This document shows, one piece after another, positions 1 to 8,817 of a DNA stretch of 34,711 bases. The DNA lies in the NCBI GenBank assembly GCA_001275005.1, contig JWZX01003209.1:1-34711 (forward strand), given 5' to 3'. This DNA is from Chrysochromulina tobinii. Lineage: Eukaryota > Haptophyta > Prymnesiales > Chrysochromulinaceae. The position numbers and the translations under genes are program-made. Positions within the stretch are counted from its first letter, which is position 1; each line of letters begins with the position of its first letter. The notes below the pieces were generated by a model that ran no database searches, had not been told where the DNA came from, and saw only the letters and a list, made by a program, of their open reading frames with translations.

Positions 1-898
1 GTCCCAGTCCGGACCGGGACGGCCCAGCCCGCTGGGACGTCCCACGCAAACCTGGTCCGGCCCAATTTTTTCCCCGTTGCTAAGTGAGGCATAGCGGTCA
101 GCGCCGCGCCCGCCCAGGCCCACAGGACGGCGTCCACTGTGCCGCGATCAGCAGCTGTCCCAAGGAGCGAGACTGAGCGCTGTGGAAATCTTCTTTGTGA
201 TGTCGAAACTACTCTCTAGTATGATTTGTGACCGTCCTTTGTTCTCGAGTATGCAGGATGAGTATCTAAATCATGAAACTGAAACCGCCCCACGCGCACG
301 CACGTACGCACGCCCATGTTTTCATGTGTTGAAAAAAGGGAGTACAGCTGGGAGGGCGAGCGAAAATTTGTGCCGGCACCCGCTCCCCAGTCCAGACCAC
401 CCACACGACCCCCTTGGCGTCAATCTTGGCCACCAAGCCCTGAGCCCTGTAAGGTACCGCCGCCGCCACGGGCATTTACAGCTTGGCCCACACCATGCTG
501 CCAACGCCCAGCTCGGGCCCACGCTGCCGGCGGCGCGCCTCGACCTGAGTGTGAACCTGATTCCTGAGTGTGAATGTGAATGCTGATGACCGCTGATGGC
601 CGCTGATGACCGAGTGTGGAGCTGTGGACTGAGTGCCCCCCTGTCGTTCGACCGGTCTGAGCGCTGTTCTCTCGTAATCCAAATACCGGTCAAGTTGAGC
701 GAAGTCGCCGTTGTGTGTGTAGAACATAAATACTCTCAGTGTGAACGATCTCGGTGTTTTTAGCTCACCCGGAGGTTGAGTGCGCGCCGGGTGAGCCGAA
801 ACCTGCATCATCAACACGCTGAAAGAAGGAGGGAGGATTCGGTCCTGCGCGCTTCGCGCCGCCTCGTTTTCCTCGGAAACCGCCGGAGGCGGCGGGGA
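1..898. other. Left-edge stretch without a supported gene
   Basis: Open frames here overlap on both strands, are low in complexity and resemble no family I know. The stretch includes a short tandem repeat at 582-611 (three near-identical 10-bp units of the form gctgatgrcc). The last part must hold the promoter and 5' UTR of the GTPase-like gene that starts at 899. I see no tRNA-like cloverleaf. Confidence 0.5.
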
Positions 899-2258
899 AT
901 GGCGCACGAGGGGGAGTCGACCGATCACCTCGAGGACCTGAGCGGTGGCGGCGGAGGCTCACGCTCCACCCGCGTGCTCGCGACCATCGTGACGTGGACA
1001 ATATCGGCCTTTAAGACCCGAGGCATCAACATCGACCCGTCCTTCAAGCTGGACCGAAGTGCACTCAAGCGCGTGACGCGTGTGGTCATGGTGCTCCCGC
1101 TTGTCAACGGTGCCGCCGCACTGCTCGAGCTGCTGTCACGCCTGATCCTGCTCATTCTATTCCTCGCCCTCTCGTGTGCGCCGCGCCACCGCACGGTCAT
1201 GGTGGAGCGATTCCGCGCGACGATGAGGATGCACGTGCAGTCCGTGCGGCGCCTGTCCTCGCTGACGGACGTGGAAGACACGAGCGCGCGCCGCCGCAAG
1301 TCGTCGCTCCCACCCGAGGCCACCGTGCTCATTGTCGGGCACTCCGCCGTCGGCAAGACGGCTCTGGGCGATGCGCTTCATCGTCTCGCCCGAAAGGTGG
1401 GCTCGCAACCGCCGCCGCGTGCGTGCGTGCTCACAGCCCGGCCGTCGCGCATCATGCTCACTCCCCTGCCGCCCCCCTGCCGCTCCCCTGCCAACTTGCG
1501 CTCCCGGCTCACGCACGCGCATCCGCATCGGCTCACAGGCGGGGCGCGAGGACGGGCTGGTGGTTGCCGAGTCCCACGGGCTGTTGCTGCCGTCGCTCGA
1601 GGCGTTTCCGGAGCTCAAGCTGCTGATCATCGTGTGGGAGGCGGCGCTCGGCACGTCGCTGCCGGCGTACGTGGCCAACTACACGAAGCAGCTCGAGCAG
1701 AAGAACGCGCCGCCGCCGCGCTCGCTCTTTCAGCGGACCCTCAGCATCGGGGCGGGGGGGGCGGCGAGCACCGGGAGCGTCGACGCCACGCCCTCGGCGG
1801 TCACCGAGTCGCTGCCGCATCACACGCGCCAGACCTCCGACGCGACCACTCCAACGGCCGAGCCGGACGCGAGTAGCGTCACAGCTGCCGGTACTCTTGA
1901 TAGGGCGGCGCCTGCTCCGGACGCGAGGAAGAGGGAGGGCGACGCCCGCCTCTCAACAGTAGGGTCAAAACTGGGCGCGATGGACGCCCCGTCGCCGCCG
2001 ACTGCTCCCGCCGCGGCTCCTCCGGCTGCAGAGCTTGCTGGCGCTGAGGGCGCCGCGACGGAGAGCGGTGCCTTCAACTTGAGCAAGCTGCGGGTACTGG
2101 TCGTGTGCAACAAAACGGACACGATGCCGTGCCCCATGCCGCAGATCCGCGGGCTCAAGCCGGAGCACGCGTTCATCGCCGTGAGCGCTTTGCGGTGCAC
2201 GAACCTGGGCCATATGTGGACGATGGTCGCTCCTGTGCTGTCGCTGGCCTCGGACTAG
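899..2258 (+). CDS. Membrane-anchored P-loop GTPase-like protein, SR-beta-like
   Basis: Two exons, 899-1396 and 1539-2258, give about 405 aa. The ATG at 899 is the first in frame. A strongly hydrophobic segment (about residues 60-90, LLSRLILLILFLALSC) precedes a Walker A motif GHSAVGKT (G147 to T154). Exon 2 has a G4 motif, VVCNKTD (N357-D360), and a G5-like AVSAL. A membrane segment ahead of a GTPase fold with VLVVCNKTD-like G4 is the layout of the signal recognition particle receptor beta subunit, which anchors SR-alpha at the ER. The G3 motif DxxG is not recognisable, and a Ser/Thr/Ala/Pro-rich disordered insert of about 110 residues sits before G4. It may be a divergent SR-beta or another membrane GTPase. 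The GTPase-like fold is fairly sure; the SR-beta identity is only a suggestion. Confidence 0.6.
1397..1538 (+). other. Intron 1 of the SR-beta-like gene (GT-AG, phase 0)
   Basis: The donor is gaaag|gtgggc and the acceptor is ctcacag|gcgggg. Removing these 142 bases joins the frame holding the Walker A motif to the frame holding the NKTD motif on a codon boundary. The intron is C-rich, as expected before an acceptor. Confidence 0.65.
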
Positions 2259-2651
2259 ACCGCGAAGTTGACGAGGCTCACGCCCCCGGCGACGAGATGC
2301 CAGCAGCCGTGCTGGCGAATGGACGGCGGCACTCTTCGAATATAGCACGCGCCGCAGGGTGATCTGGAGGGTGATCTGAGGACAATGGCATCGCGATGTG
2401 TGCCGTTGTGCTATTGGACAGTCACGGGTGTCACGAACGGTCGCCGAGACCTGCGAACCCCGCGGACCGTCAGAGCGCAGAGACGGGGGCACTGTGTAGG
2501 CTCAGTAGTGCACGCGATCGAGATAGAACGCGTCCCCGGGAAACCCGAGCGACGCGCGCGAGATAATACCGAACTCAAAGGTGGCTTCGTACCGCGAAAC
2601 AGTTTAAACAGTTGGTTGTACCTCGCGCGCCCGCTGCCGATCTGTTACAAC
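2259..2651. other. Convergent 3' intergenic region
   Basis: This lies between the tails of two convergent genes and should hold both 3' UTRs. A 12-bp direct repeat (agggtgatctgg / agggtgatctga) is at 2356-2379. I see nothing else. Confidence 0.5.
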
Positions 2652-3442
2652 TTACATGCCTTTGCGGACAGGACTGACGATGGAGTCATCCTCGTCTCTC
2701 CTCTTCTGACTGGAGGTTGGAAAGATGGAACGCAAGTCGCTGAATGAGGTGGCCTCGTCGTCCTCGAGTCGGAAGCGCTGGCGAATGCGCCGCGCTTCCG
2801 AGCAGACCATGTAAAAGGCGCTCAAGACGATCACAGAAGCAACCATAGCCACCTCAGGCTCCATGAGTATCCACGTCACCGCGAAGACGCAGCCGAGGGT
2901 CGCGAGCACGCCGGCGCCGAATAAGGAGAAGATGAATGTCCGTTCGCTGTTCATCGCATCAACGGCGTAATCCATCGATCCATCCTCGCCGCGCAGCGCC
3001 TTGCCGCCGCCCCAGACGTTCACAAAGGTGACCATAGCTACGCAGGTGAAGTTGACGCAGATGGAGCAGGTCACGAAGAAGTGCAGCATCGTCTGCGCAG
3101 CGCAGGGCGGGTCCGGTCAGCGGCGACGGTCCACATAGGCAGGCAGTGTGGCGAGGGCGCGCTCCAGGCTGCAGACACCTTGGCAAGTTGCTTCTCAGGC
3201 GGCAGATCTATCTCGACAAACGTGGTTAGCGTGAAGCCCGCCATGATGGCCGACTGCGTGCAAATGGCGGAGAAGTTCTGGTTGAAGAGCTTGAGCTCCT
3301 TTTCGCGTAGCTCGATGGAGCGCTGCTTCACGTTGCTCTGCAGCAAGAGCTTGTCGGCGGCCAGCATCAGGAGCAGAGAATTGAGGTGTGAACAGCTTAC
3401 TTCAGGTGAAACTCGACACCCAAGACCCGGACCGGCATGCAT
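2652..3442 (-). CDS. Orai-like store-operated calcium channel
   Basis: Exon 1 (3442-3179) and exon 2 (3092-2652) give about 234 aa. Four hydrophobic spans fit Orai topology: TM1 SAIMAGFTLTTFVEIDL, TM2 starting MLHFFVTCSICVNF, TM3 RTFIFSLFGAGVLATLG, TM4 VAMVASVIVLSAFYMVC. TM1 matches the Orai pore helix, and its Glu (FVEIDL) sits where the Glu that forms the calcium selectivity filter sits in animal Orai1 (MVEVQL). Orai subunits form hexameric plasma-membrane calcium channels, gated in animals by STIM. The start is unsettled: ATG at 3442 leaves 77 bp to the divergent aspartoacylase ATG, and ATG at 3367 would give about 209 aa. The tail after TM4 is basic and then acidic/Ser-rich. No STIM gene is in the window, so gating by store depletion is not implied. 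Confidence 0.75.
3093..3178 (-). other. Intron of the Orai-like gene (GT-AG, phase 0)
   Basis: Read on the minus strand, the donor is gccaag|gtgtct and the acceptor is tgcgcag|acgatg. Splicing out 86 bases joins ..PPEKQLAK to TMLHFFVTC.. in frame, linking TM1 to TM2 with the short spacing expected in Orai proteins. Confidence 0.7.
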
Positions 3443-3519
3443 AGAAAGACAACGCACTTTCCGTGCCTCACATCAACTCGCGTTCGCTCGCACGAAGGCC
3501 ACCCGGCCAGGGCTCCGCG
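3443..3519. promoter_or_regulatory. Very short divergent promoter region (Orai-like / aspartoacylase)
   Basis: Only 77 bp separate the two candidate ATGs, or 152 bp if the Orai-like gene starts at 3367. Both 5' UTRs and any promoter must fit here or overlap the coding regions. I see no TATA box. The call is by position only. Confidence 0.35.
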
Positions 3520-4461
3520 ATGATCAAGCGCGTCTTCATCACCGGCGGCACGCACGGCAACGAAGCGTGCGGCGTGGTGCTTGCCAAGCACTTCATGGCG
3601 AGCCCGGAGCTCTTCTCTGGCTTCTCGTTTGATACCACGGTGATGTTGACAAACGTCGCATCAATTGGAACGAACACGCGGTATGTGGAGGAGGACATGA
3701 ACCGCTGCTTCTTCAAGGCAGATCTCGACGATCCCACCAAGACCGCCACGCTCGAGGCGAGGCGCGCCAAAGAACTCAACGCCGTCTTCGGCCCAAAGGG
3801 AACCAGTGCCGCCGCAGACTTCATCATTGACTTGCACAACACCACGGCGGCCACAGGTGTGGCGCTGATGATGTCGCCCACGGACGAGTTGGGCCATGCG
3901 ATCGCCGCCCACCTTATCGCGCTCGATCCGAGCGTGAAGGTGTGCAACTGGAACGCGACGCAGGCCGACTGGCCCATGCTGCCATCCGTCGGGAAGCACG
4001 GTATGACCTTTGAGGTCGGGCCGGTGCCATGGGGTGTGGTCGACGGAGCCGTGTACAAGCAGACGCGCCGCCTCGTCCTCGCCGCGCTCGATTACGTCGA
4101 GGCGCACAACGCCGCCCTGGCGAGGGACGGACCCTGGTCGTCCAGCACGGTGCAGGTTCACAGCTTCGTGCGCTCCGTCGACTACCCACGAGACGCCAGC
4201 GGCGAGCTCGCCGGCGTCATCCACCCGCAGCTGCAGGGCCGGGACTTTGGGAGGCTCGCGCGCGGCGATCCGGCCTTCCTCGCGCTCGATGGCCAGACTA
4301 CCATCCCGTACACGGCACCGGAGGAGGAGGTGGAGGAGCTCTTTCCATTCTTCATCAACGAGGCCGCGTACTATGAGAAGAAGACGGCCTTCATGCTCGC
4401 CCGCCGCATCGACCGCCCCGTACAGGTCGCCAAGCAATCGCCCCAGTACGAGCTGAGCTGA
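3520..4461 (+). CDS. ASPA: Aspartoacylase (N-acyl-aspartate amidohydrolase)
   Basis: The protein has 313 aa, the same length as human aspartoacylase. It belongs to the AstE/AspA zinc carboxypeptidase-like family, which releases acetate (or another acyl group) from N-acyl-L-amino acids. The family motifs are in order: GGTHGNE (zinc-binding His and Glu) near residue 9; NTRYVEEDMNRCF (substrate-binding Arg/Asn) near residue 53; RRAKELNAVFGPKG; FIIDLHNTT (third zinc ligand His); and FEVGPVPWGV with the catalytic Glu. The start is ATG 3520, which places the first beta strand right before GGTHGNE. There is no targeting signal, so it is probably cytosolic. The C-terminal half keeps the lid region (VIHPQLQGRDFGRLARGDP, then LFPFFINEAAYYEKK). 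Aspartate is the likely acyl-amino-acid moiety, but an acylase III type specificity is also possible. Confidence 0.92.
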   Translation: MIKRVFITGGTHGNEACGVVLAKHFMASPELFSGFSFDTTVMLTNVASIGTNTRYVEEDMNRCFFKADLDDPTKTATLEARRAKELNAVFGPKGTSAAADFIIDLHNTTAATGVALMMSPTDELGHAIAAHLIALDPSVKVCNWNATQADWPMLPSVGKHGMTFEVGPVPWGVVDGAVYKQTRRLVLAALDYVEAHNAALARDGPWSSSTVQVHSFVRSVDYPRDASGELAGVIHPQLQGRDFGRLARGDPAFLALDGQTTIPYTAPEEEVEELFPFFINEAAYYEKKTAFMLARRIDRPVQVAKQSPQYELS

Positions 4462-5076
4462 TCAGACGGGTCACCCAGGGCGGGATGGCTGACGCGCCGA
4501 CCCGGCGCCGGTCGCCGGGCGCGTCTCGAGGGCGCGTCGCGTCGTTCTGGGCCGTCTGGGCTCGACCTGGGTACCTCCGTGAAGCCGGGCGGTTTCATCA
4601 GCACTATCTGTACGCCCGTGAGTGAGTTATGTTCATTGTTGCCAAGCCATCGCCAAACAAACCTTAAATAACTGAACAGCGGTCCGCCGCGCGGTGTATA
4701 GCTGTACGGGACGTTCGGCGCGGACCCGTCGTGCCGTCTCGCCCGTGCGAAAGCGCGGACCGCGGTGTGCGCGCGGACTGCCGTTCGATCGCCGGTCCAG
4801 CTACCAGCACGGTCGCGAATGCGATGCATGTGTTTAAAATTGATATAAAAACAAAATAAAATATTATGAGGTTGCCCGAAACCGCTACCGGCGCAGGTAT
4901 TCGCGAGACCTCACCGCATCGCGCGGATCGCAACACGGGGGACGGCCACCGCCGGGGACGTCAGCCAGTCGTCGGCTCGTCGCACCTGGTCGGACGCACT
5001 CACAGTCAAAATGTGAGGACAAACAATACAACGACGTCTTCGTATATACTCGACGTCACTACAGCTCTCTCAACGG
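4462..5076. other. Convergent 3' intergenic region with AT-rich patch
   Basis: This holds the 3' ends of aspartoacylase (+) and the SRCR gene (-). A small hairpin (cccggcg / cgccggg) is at 4501-4519. The AT-rich patch at about 4835-4866 stands out from its GC-rich surroundings and contains AATAAA at 4855-4860, a possible poly(A) signal for the plus-strand gene. No gene is supported. Confidence 0.5.
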
Positions 5077-7236
5077 TCACAAGAGCTCGACATCATCATC
5101 TTGCTCTTGAAGCGCGCGCACCTTGGACGTCGGCCGTTGTCGGTCGTTCATCTCACTCTCGCCCAGCCCGGCGGCATCCACCGAGTCGTACGGCAGCCCT
5201 CGCCAACTCGCCATCGCACACGCTACTGCGCCAAGGAGCATCGCGGCCGCCAGCGCGACGAGGTAGATGGCCGCGTACAGATAGCCCATGCACCCATGCA
5301 GCGTCGATCGATCGGACGTCACCGCGTCGGCATCGTCACACACGTCGTCGGTCCCCAGACGGAGCGGCAAGCGCCCGTAGCTGGCGCCGCGGCGTAGGGG
5401 TGGGAGCACGCTGCGGCGTACGTCGGCCGTGAGCGCCATCTCATTCGGCCCCAAACAGTAGACGGACCATGCCGTCGGGTCCCGCGCCACCGCATCGTTC
5501 GCGGTCCAAAGTTCGTACGAGGCGGCCACAGCGGCCACGTCATCTTCGCGGAGCCGCTGAGCGCCGTGTCCGGCGCGCTCTCCGGAGCGCCCGTGGGCCG
5601 GTGGGCGGGCGAACGCTACCTCGAGCGTCGATGAGCTGTACCGTGCAAATGCCGTGTCGAGCCACTTGCCGCCGACGGAGCCGCCCCCTGTGAACAGCCG
5701 CCCCCCGACGCGCCCGTCACCCACGTTGGTGGCGGCCTCTGCCAAAGGGCTGGCGCCACGAGGGTTGGCAATACTGGTGATTATCAGGCGCTCTCCGGCG
5801 GCATCGAACAGGCGAACCTCGCCAAGCTGCAAGCAGTCGCAACAGCCGCCGCTGCAGCATGTCCAGAGAGCGCCCCCTTCGAGGAAGTCTCCGACGGTCG
5901 CCCTCTGATCGCGCAGGCAATCGGCAGTCCCTCGTGTGCGCGTAAACCGGAACTCACAAACCCCAAGAGAGGGGGGCGCTGGTGGCGGCGGCGAGGGCGA
6001 GGGTGGCGAGGGCGGCGAGGGCGGGCGCTTCACATTCGACGGCGGCGGCGGGAACGGTGGCGTGGGCGGCGGCGGTGGTGGTGGCGGCGGTGAGCGCGGA
6101 GGCGCGGGCGCCCTCGGTGGCAGCGCCGGCCCTCCATCGCATCGCAAGCGCGCATCTTCGGCATGAGTGCAGTCTTCCACACCCCAGCCGGCGAACGGGC
6201 AGTGCTCCAGGCGCGCCTCGGTGCCCTCGCACATCAGCGCGTCCATCCACACCCTATCAGAGCTTCGGCGCGTAGCTGCTGCCAGCTCCTGAGGGCTATC
6301 TGTCGCCGCGTGCACTGCTGACAGCGAGTGTGCGCCGCGCCATCCTAGCTGGCGACATGCGACGCGCGCCTCCGCCAAGCCAAAGCGGTCGTCGCAGACG
6401 GTGCCCCACTCGCCCGCGTGGAAGATCTCGAGCCGCCCCTCCGCGGTGCTCCCGCCGTCACTCAGTCGCAGGTCGCCCTCGGCCGCAGGCGGTGGTGGCG
6501 CGGAAGGTGGGAGGAGCGGTTTAGTTGGCGGCGAGGGCGGCGCGGGCCGGTAAAGGGCGAAAACACCGTAGCTCGCTCCACGGGTTTCAGGTGCACTGAT
6601 GCCGGTCTGGTGGTCGATCAGCTCAATCCGGATCCCGTCGGCCTCGCTCTCATCGCTCGTCCAGCACCGTACTGACCACGACGTCGGGTCCCGCCACGCG
6701 GCGTCGTTCGCACTCACGAGCTCGTATGAGCGAACGGGATCGTCAGTGTCGAGCTCGAGCTCGAGGACCGAGGAGCCGGCGCGCCCGGGAGAGAAACCCT
6801 CGCGAAAGCCCAAGTCGACCCACTTGGTCTCCAAGCTGCCGTCCACGACCATGCTGGGGCCTTGCGATGGCGGCGAGCGGCCGGCAGGGTTGGCAATGGA
6901 GGTAACGTTGAGGGGTATCATGCCGGAACCGGTGCAACCGCCTCGTTGTCCGCACGCGGATCTGCCGTACAGCCGGACTTCAGCCAGCTGGAGACATTTG
7001 CAGCAGCCAAACGAGCACTCTTCGTTGTCCTCGCGCACTTCCGTGAATGTAAACAGACACTTTTGGGCCGGCTCTATATTGCGAGGGATAATGCGCTCGG
7101 CCAGCTGGCGGCGGACGAAATGAGAGCATGACTCTGAGCATGTGGCGGCTGCTAGCGCTGTGACCCACAGCGCTGCTACAGCGGCGGCACAAGCAGCACA
7201 GATCACGGAAGCGAGCACGACCGGCCGATTCGCCAT
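5077..7236 (-). CDS. Single-pass receptor-like protein: discoidin-like / SRCR / discoidin-like / TM
   Basis: A 719-aa single-exon protein. Residues 1-32 look like a signal peptide. Residues about 70-230 and 428-630 are two copies of a galactose-binding (F5/8C-like) module, each with a CC.CLQL.EVRL core, TSIANP.G, a DG..E.KW-like stretch in the first copy and SYEL..ANDA..RDPT.WSV. Between them, at 254-366, is a scavenger receptor cysteine-rich domain (DLRLSDGGSTAEGRLEIF.. ..WGTVCDDRFG.. ..ACRQLGW.. ..LEHCPFAGWG..DCTH) with six cysteines, as in group A. Pro-rich linkers flank it (233-250 and 371-423). One TM segment is at about 651-678, followed by a 41-residue acidic tail ending DDDVELL. It probably acts at the cell surface or in an endomembrane lumen, binding ligand or glycan. 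The ligand is unknown. Confidence 0.82.
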   Translation of the reverse strand: MANRPVVLASVICAACAAAVAALWVTALAAATCSESCSHFVRRQLAERIIPRNIEPAQKCLFTFTEVREDNEECSFGCCKCLQLAEVRLYGRSACGQRGGCTGSGMIPLNVTSIANPAGRSPPSQGPSMVVDGSLETKWVDLGFREGFSPGRAGSSVLELELDTDDPVRSYELVSANDAAWRDPTSWSVRCWTSDESEADGIRIELIDHQTGISAPETRGASYGVFALYRPAPPSPPTKPLLPPSAPPPPAAEGDLRLSDGGSTAEGRLEIFHAGEWGTVCDDRFGLAEARVACRQLGWRGAHSLSAVHAATDSPQELAAATRRSSDRVWMDALMCEGTEARLEHCPFAGWGVEDCTHAEDARLRCDGGPALPPRAPAPPRSPPPPPPPPPTPPFPPPPSNVKRPPSPPSPPSPSPPPPAPPSLGVCEFRFTRTRGTADCLRDQRATVGDFLEGGALWTCCSGGCCDCLQLGEVRLFDAAGERLIITSIANPRGASPLAEAATNVGDGRVGGRLFTGGGSVGGKWLDTAFARYSSSTLEVAFARPPAHGRSGERAGHGAQRLREDDVAAVAASYELWTANDAVARDPTAWSVYCLGPNEMALTADVRRSVLPPLRRGASYGRLPLRLGTDDVCDDADAVTSDRSTLHGCMGYLYAAIYLVALAAAMLLGAVACAMASWRGLPYDSVDAAGLGESEMNDRQRPTSKVRALQEQDDDVELL

Positions 7237-7470
7237 GTCGGTGTCGGCACCCTTTCACAGGACAAGTTCCGTCAAGACACAAGGCGGTACCGGTACGTTT
7301 CCCGTCACGTTTCTCAGCGTCACACACTCTCGGAGCATGAATGTTCCGTGTAAACACTTTGCGGCTGCAAGCACATGTGACGAACCTCGATCTAACGTCA
7401 AAAAGGGCACAAATGTCCCAGATTACGACCCGTCCACTCGTCCGTCTCATTTCGTCGATCTCAGGGCATC
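7237..7470. promoter_or_regulatory. Divergent promoter region (SRCR receptor / phosphatase-like)
   Basis: These 234 bp separate two ATGs that point away from each other, so both promoters and 5' UTRs lie here. I see no convincing TATA box or repeated motif. Confidence 0.4.
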
Positions 7471-8394
7471 ATGGCGGACTTCGACTGGTGGCCGCGTGCA
7501 CGCCTGCAGACTCTCGCAGCAAAGCTTCGATCGAAGCCATTGCCGCCCGTCAGTAATCTCGCGTTTTGGCGCGAGGTGTCCGCAGCTTGCCAAGGGCTTA
7601 CCGATGACGAAGACGGGCTCAAGGAGCTCGCACAAGATGTCCACAGTGAGGTAGCAGCCTGGAACGAGTGCGTGGAGATTGACGACAGTGCTGTAATCGC
7701 GGGCGATCTTAGCCTGGCCGAATCGCGCGTCATGCTCATGATGAAGGGCGTGAAGGGCATTGTGTACGCCGCATCGCATCAGATGGACCCGCTCTGGAAG
7801 GATGATGGCATCCAATACCACACCTTATACGTCTCCATCGCGAACACGCAGGGACAGGCGCTCGCCAAGCAGCTCGAGAGCACTTGCGCCTTCCTTAGAA
7901 AGCACAAGCCGTGCCTCGTCTGCTCATCGTGCCCAAAGCTCCGCGCCACCATCATGGCGGCCGCAATCATCGATGACGGCAGAGTCGTCGACGGAGTGGC
8001 GCTCCCCAGGCTCACTGACGTCCAGGCGGCCCTCGACATGCTGAGCCGGAGCGGCTTGGGCGAGGCGAAGGACCTGATCGGCTCGTCCGAGTGGGATGCA
8101 CTTGAGGCATTCGCTGAGATGCATGACGAGCATCCTCAGAATCCGCGGCGCCTGCTCAGCGTGCAAAAGTCTCCGGTCATGGCCGGCAAGCGGGGCGATG
8201 TCGAAGCCCTGATCTCGCCCAAGTCGAAGCGGAACAGGCTGGAGGCGGACGAAGACCTGGACGGATGTGAGCCGAGCTCTTCGGGGCTTACCCCCACGAT
8301 TCGCAAATCGTCCTTGGGCGACCCGACTCTGATCATCGAGCATGGTCACGTCCGTTCCCGGCGCTGGGAGCGGCTGAGCGAGGAGACCTTCTGA
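7471..8394 (+). CDS. Dual-specificity-phosphatase-like protein, probably inactive
   Basis: A 307-aa protein. Residues 92-195 follow the secondary-structure order of a dual-specificity phosphatase: GVKGIVYAAS (the LGITHVLN strand), GIQYHTLYVSI (the YL.IP.ED strand), a helix LAKQLESTCAFLRKH, then CLVCSSCPKLRATIMAAAI where active enzymes have LVHC.AG.SRSATI..AYL, and DVQAALDMLSRSG as the following helix. If Arg158 is the P-loop arginine, the catalytic cysteine position is Ser152 and the preceding His is Cys151; the general-acid Asp also appears replaced (SIANTQ). This suggests a pseudophosphatase of the STYX kind that binds rather than cleaves. The C-terminal 120 residues are basic and Ser-rich, with KSKR, and look disordered. 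The family call rests on a distant match. Confidence 0.5.
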   Translation: MADFDWWPRARLQTLAAKLRSKPLPPVSNLAFWREVSAACQGLTDDEDGLKELAQDVHSEVAAWNECVEIDDSAVIAGDLSLAESRVMLMMKGVKGIVYAASHQMDPLWKDDGIQYHTLYVSIANTQGQALAKQLESTCAFLRKHKPCLVCSSCPKLRATIMAAAIIDDGRVVDGVALPRLTDVQAALDMLSRSGLGEAKDLIGSSEWDALEAFAEMHDEHPQNPRRLLSVQKSPVMAGKRGDVEALISPKSKRNRLEADEDLDGCEPSSSGLTPTIRKSSLGDPTLIIEHGHVRSRRWERLSEETF

Positions 8395-8817
8395 GACGCC
8401 TCGACTGAGAGCGTGTTCAGCACGCGTGGGCTGCAAAGAGGCTCACGCGGGCTTGACGGTGGCCAAGACGGCGATGATCGCATGGGAAACACAGTTTAGG
8501 TGGCATGAGTCGGCAAGGCACGCATAAGTGTGCTGTACTCTCGCCCCCAGAGACAGGGCGAGCAGTGAGGAGCAGTGAGGAGGAGAAGCGGGTGAACTGG
8601 AGAGAAAGCTGAAAGGCGCAACCGTAACGTCCGTGTAGCGAGTACTCAGTACTTTCGTGGACGGGGGGCACCGGAGCCGTACTTACGGTAGAGACGGTGG
8701 TGAAGAGAGCGCGGTACCACGGGTTCAGCGCCGCGCGCGCGATATACGATTTACTGACGAAACCTACGGTTCTGTAAAGGTGTGTGCGGACTTCTATGTT
8801 GATGTTTGCCGGGTTCA
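8395..8817. other. Intergenic region upstream of the PLC gene
   Basis: A 423-bp gap between two tandem plus-strand genes. It should hold the phosphatase-like 3' UTR and the PLC promoter. A short gagcagtgag duplication lies near 8562-8580. No gene is supported. Confidence 0.45.

Noticed and set aside
182-586. 134-codon frame near the left edge
   Set aside because: Atypical composition and no recognisable domain; overlapping frames on the other strand are equally open.
2385-2747. 120-codon plus-strand frame between the GTPase and Orai genes
   Set aside because: Overlaps the Orai C-terminus and shows no domain.
3661-4437. 258-codon minus-strand frame inside aspartoacylase
   Set aside because: Antisense shadow; the plus strand has every aspartoacylase motif.
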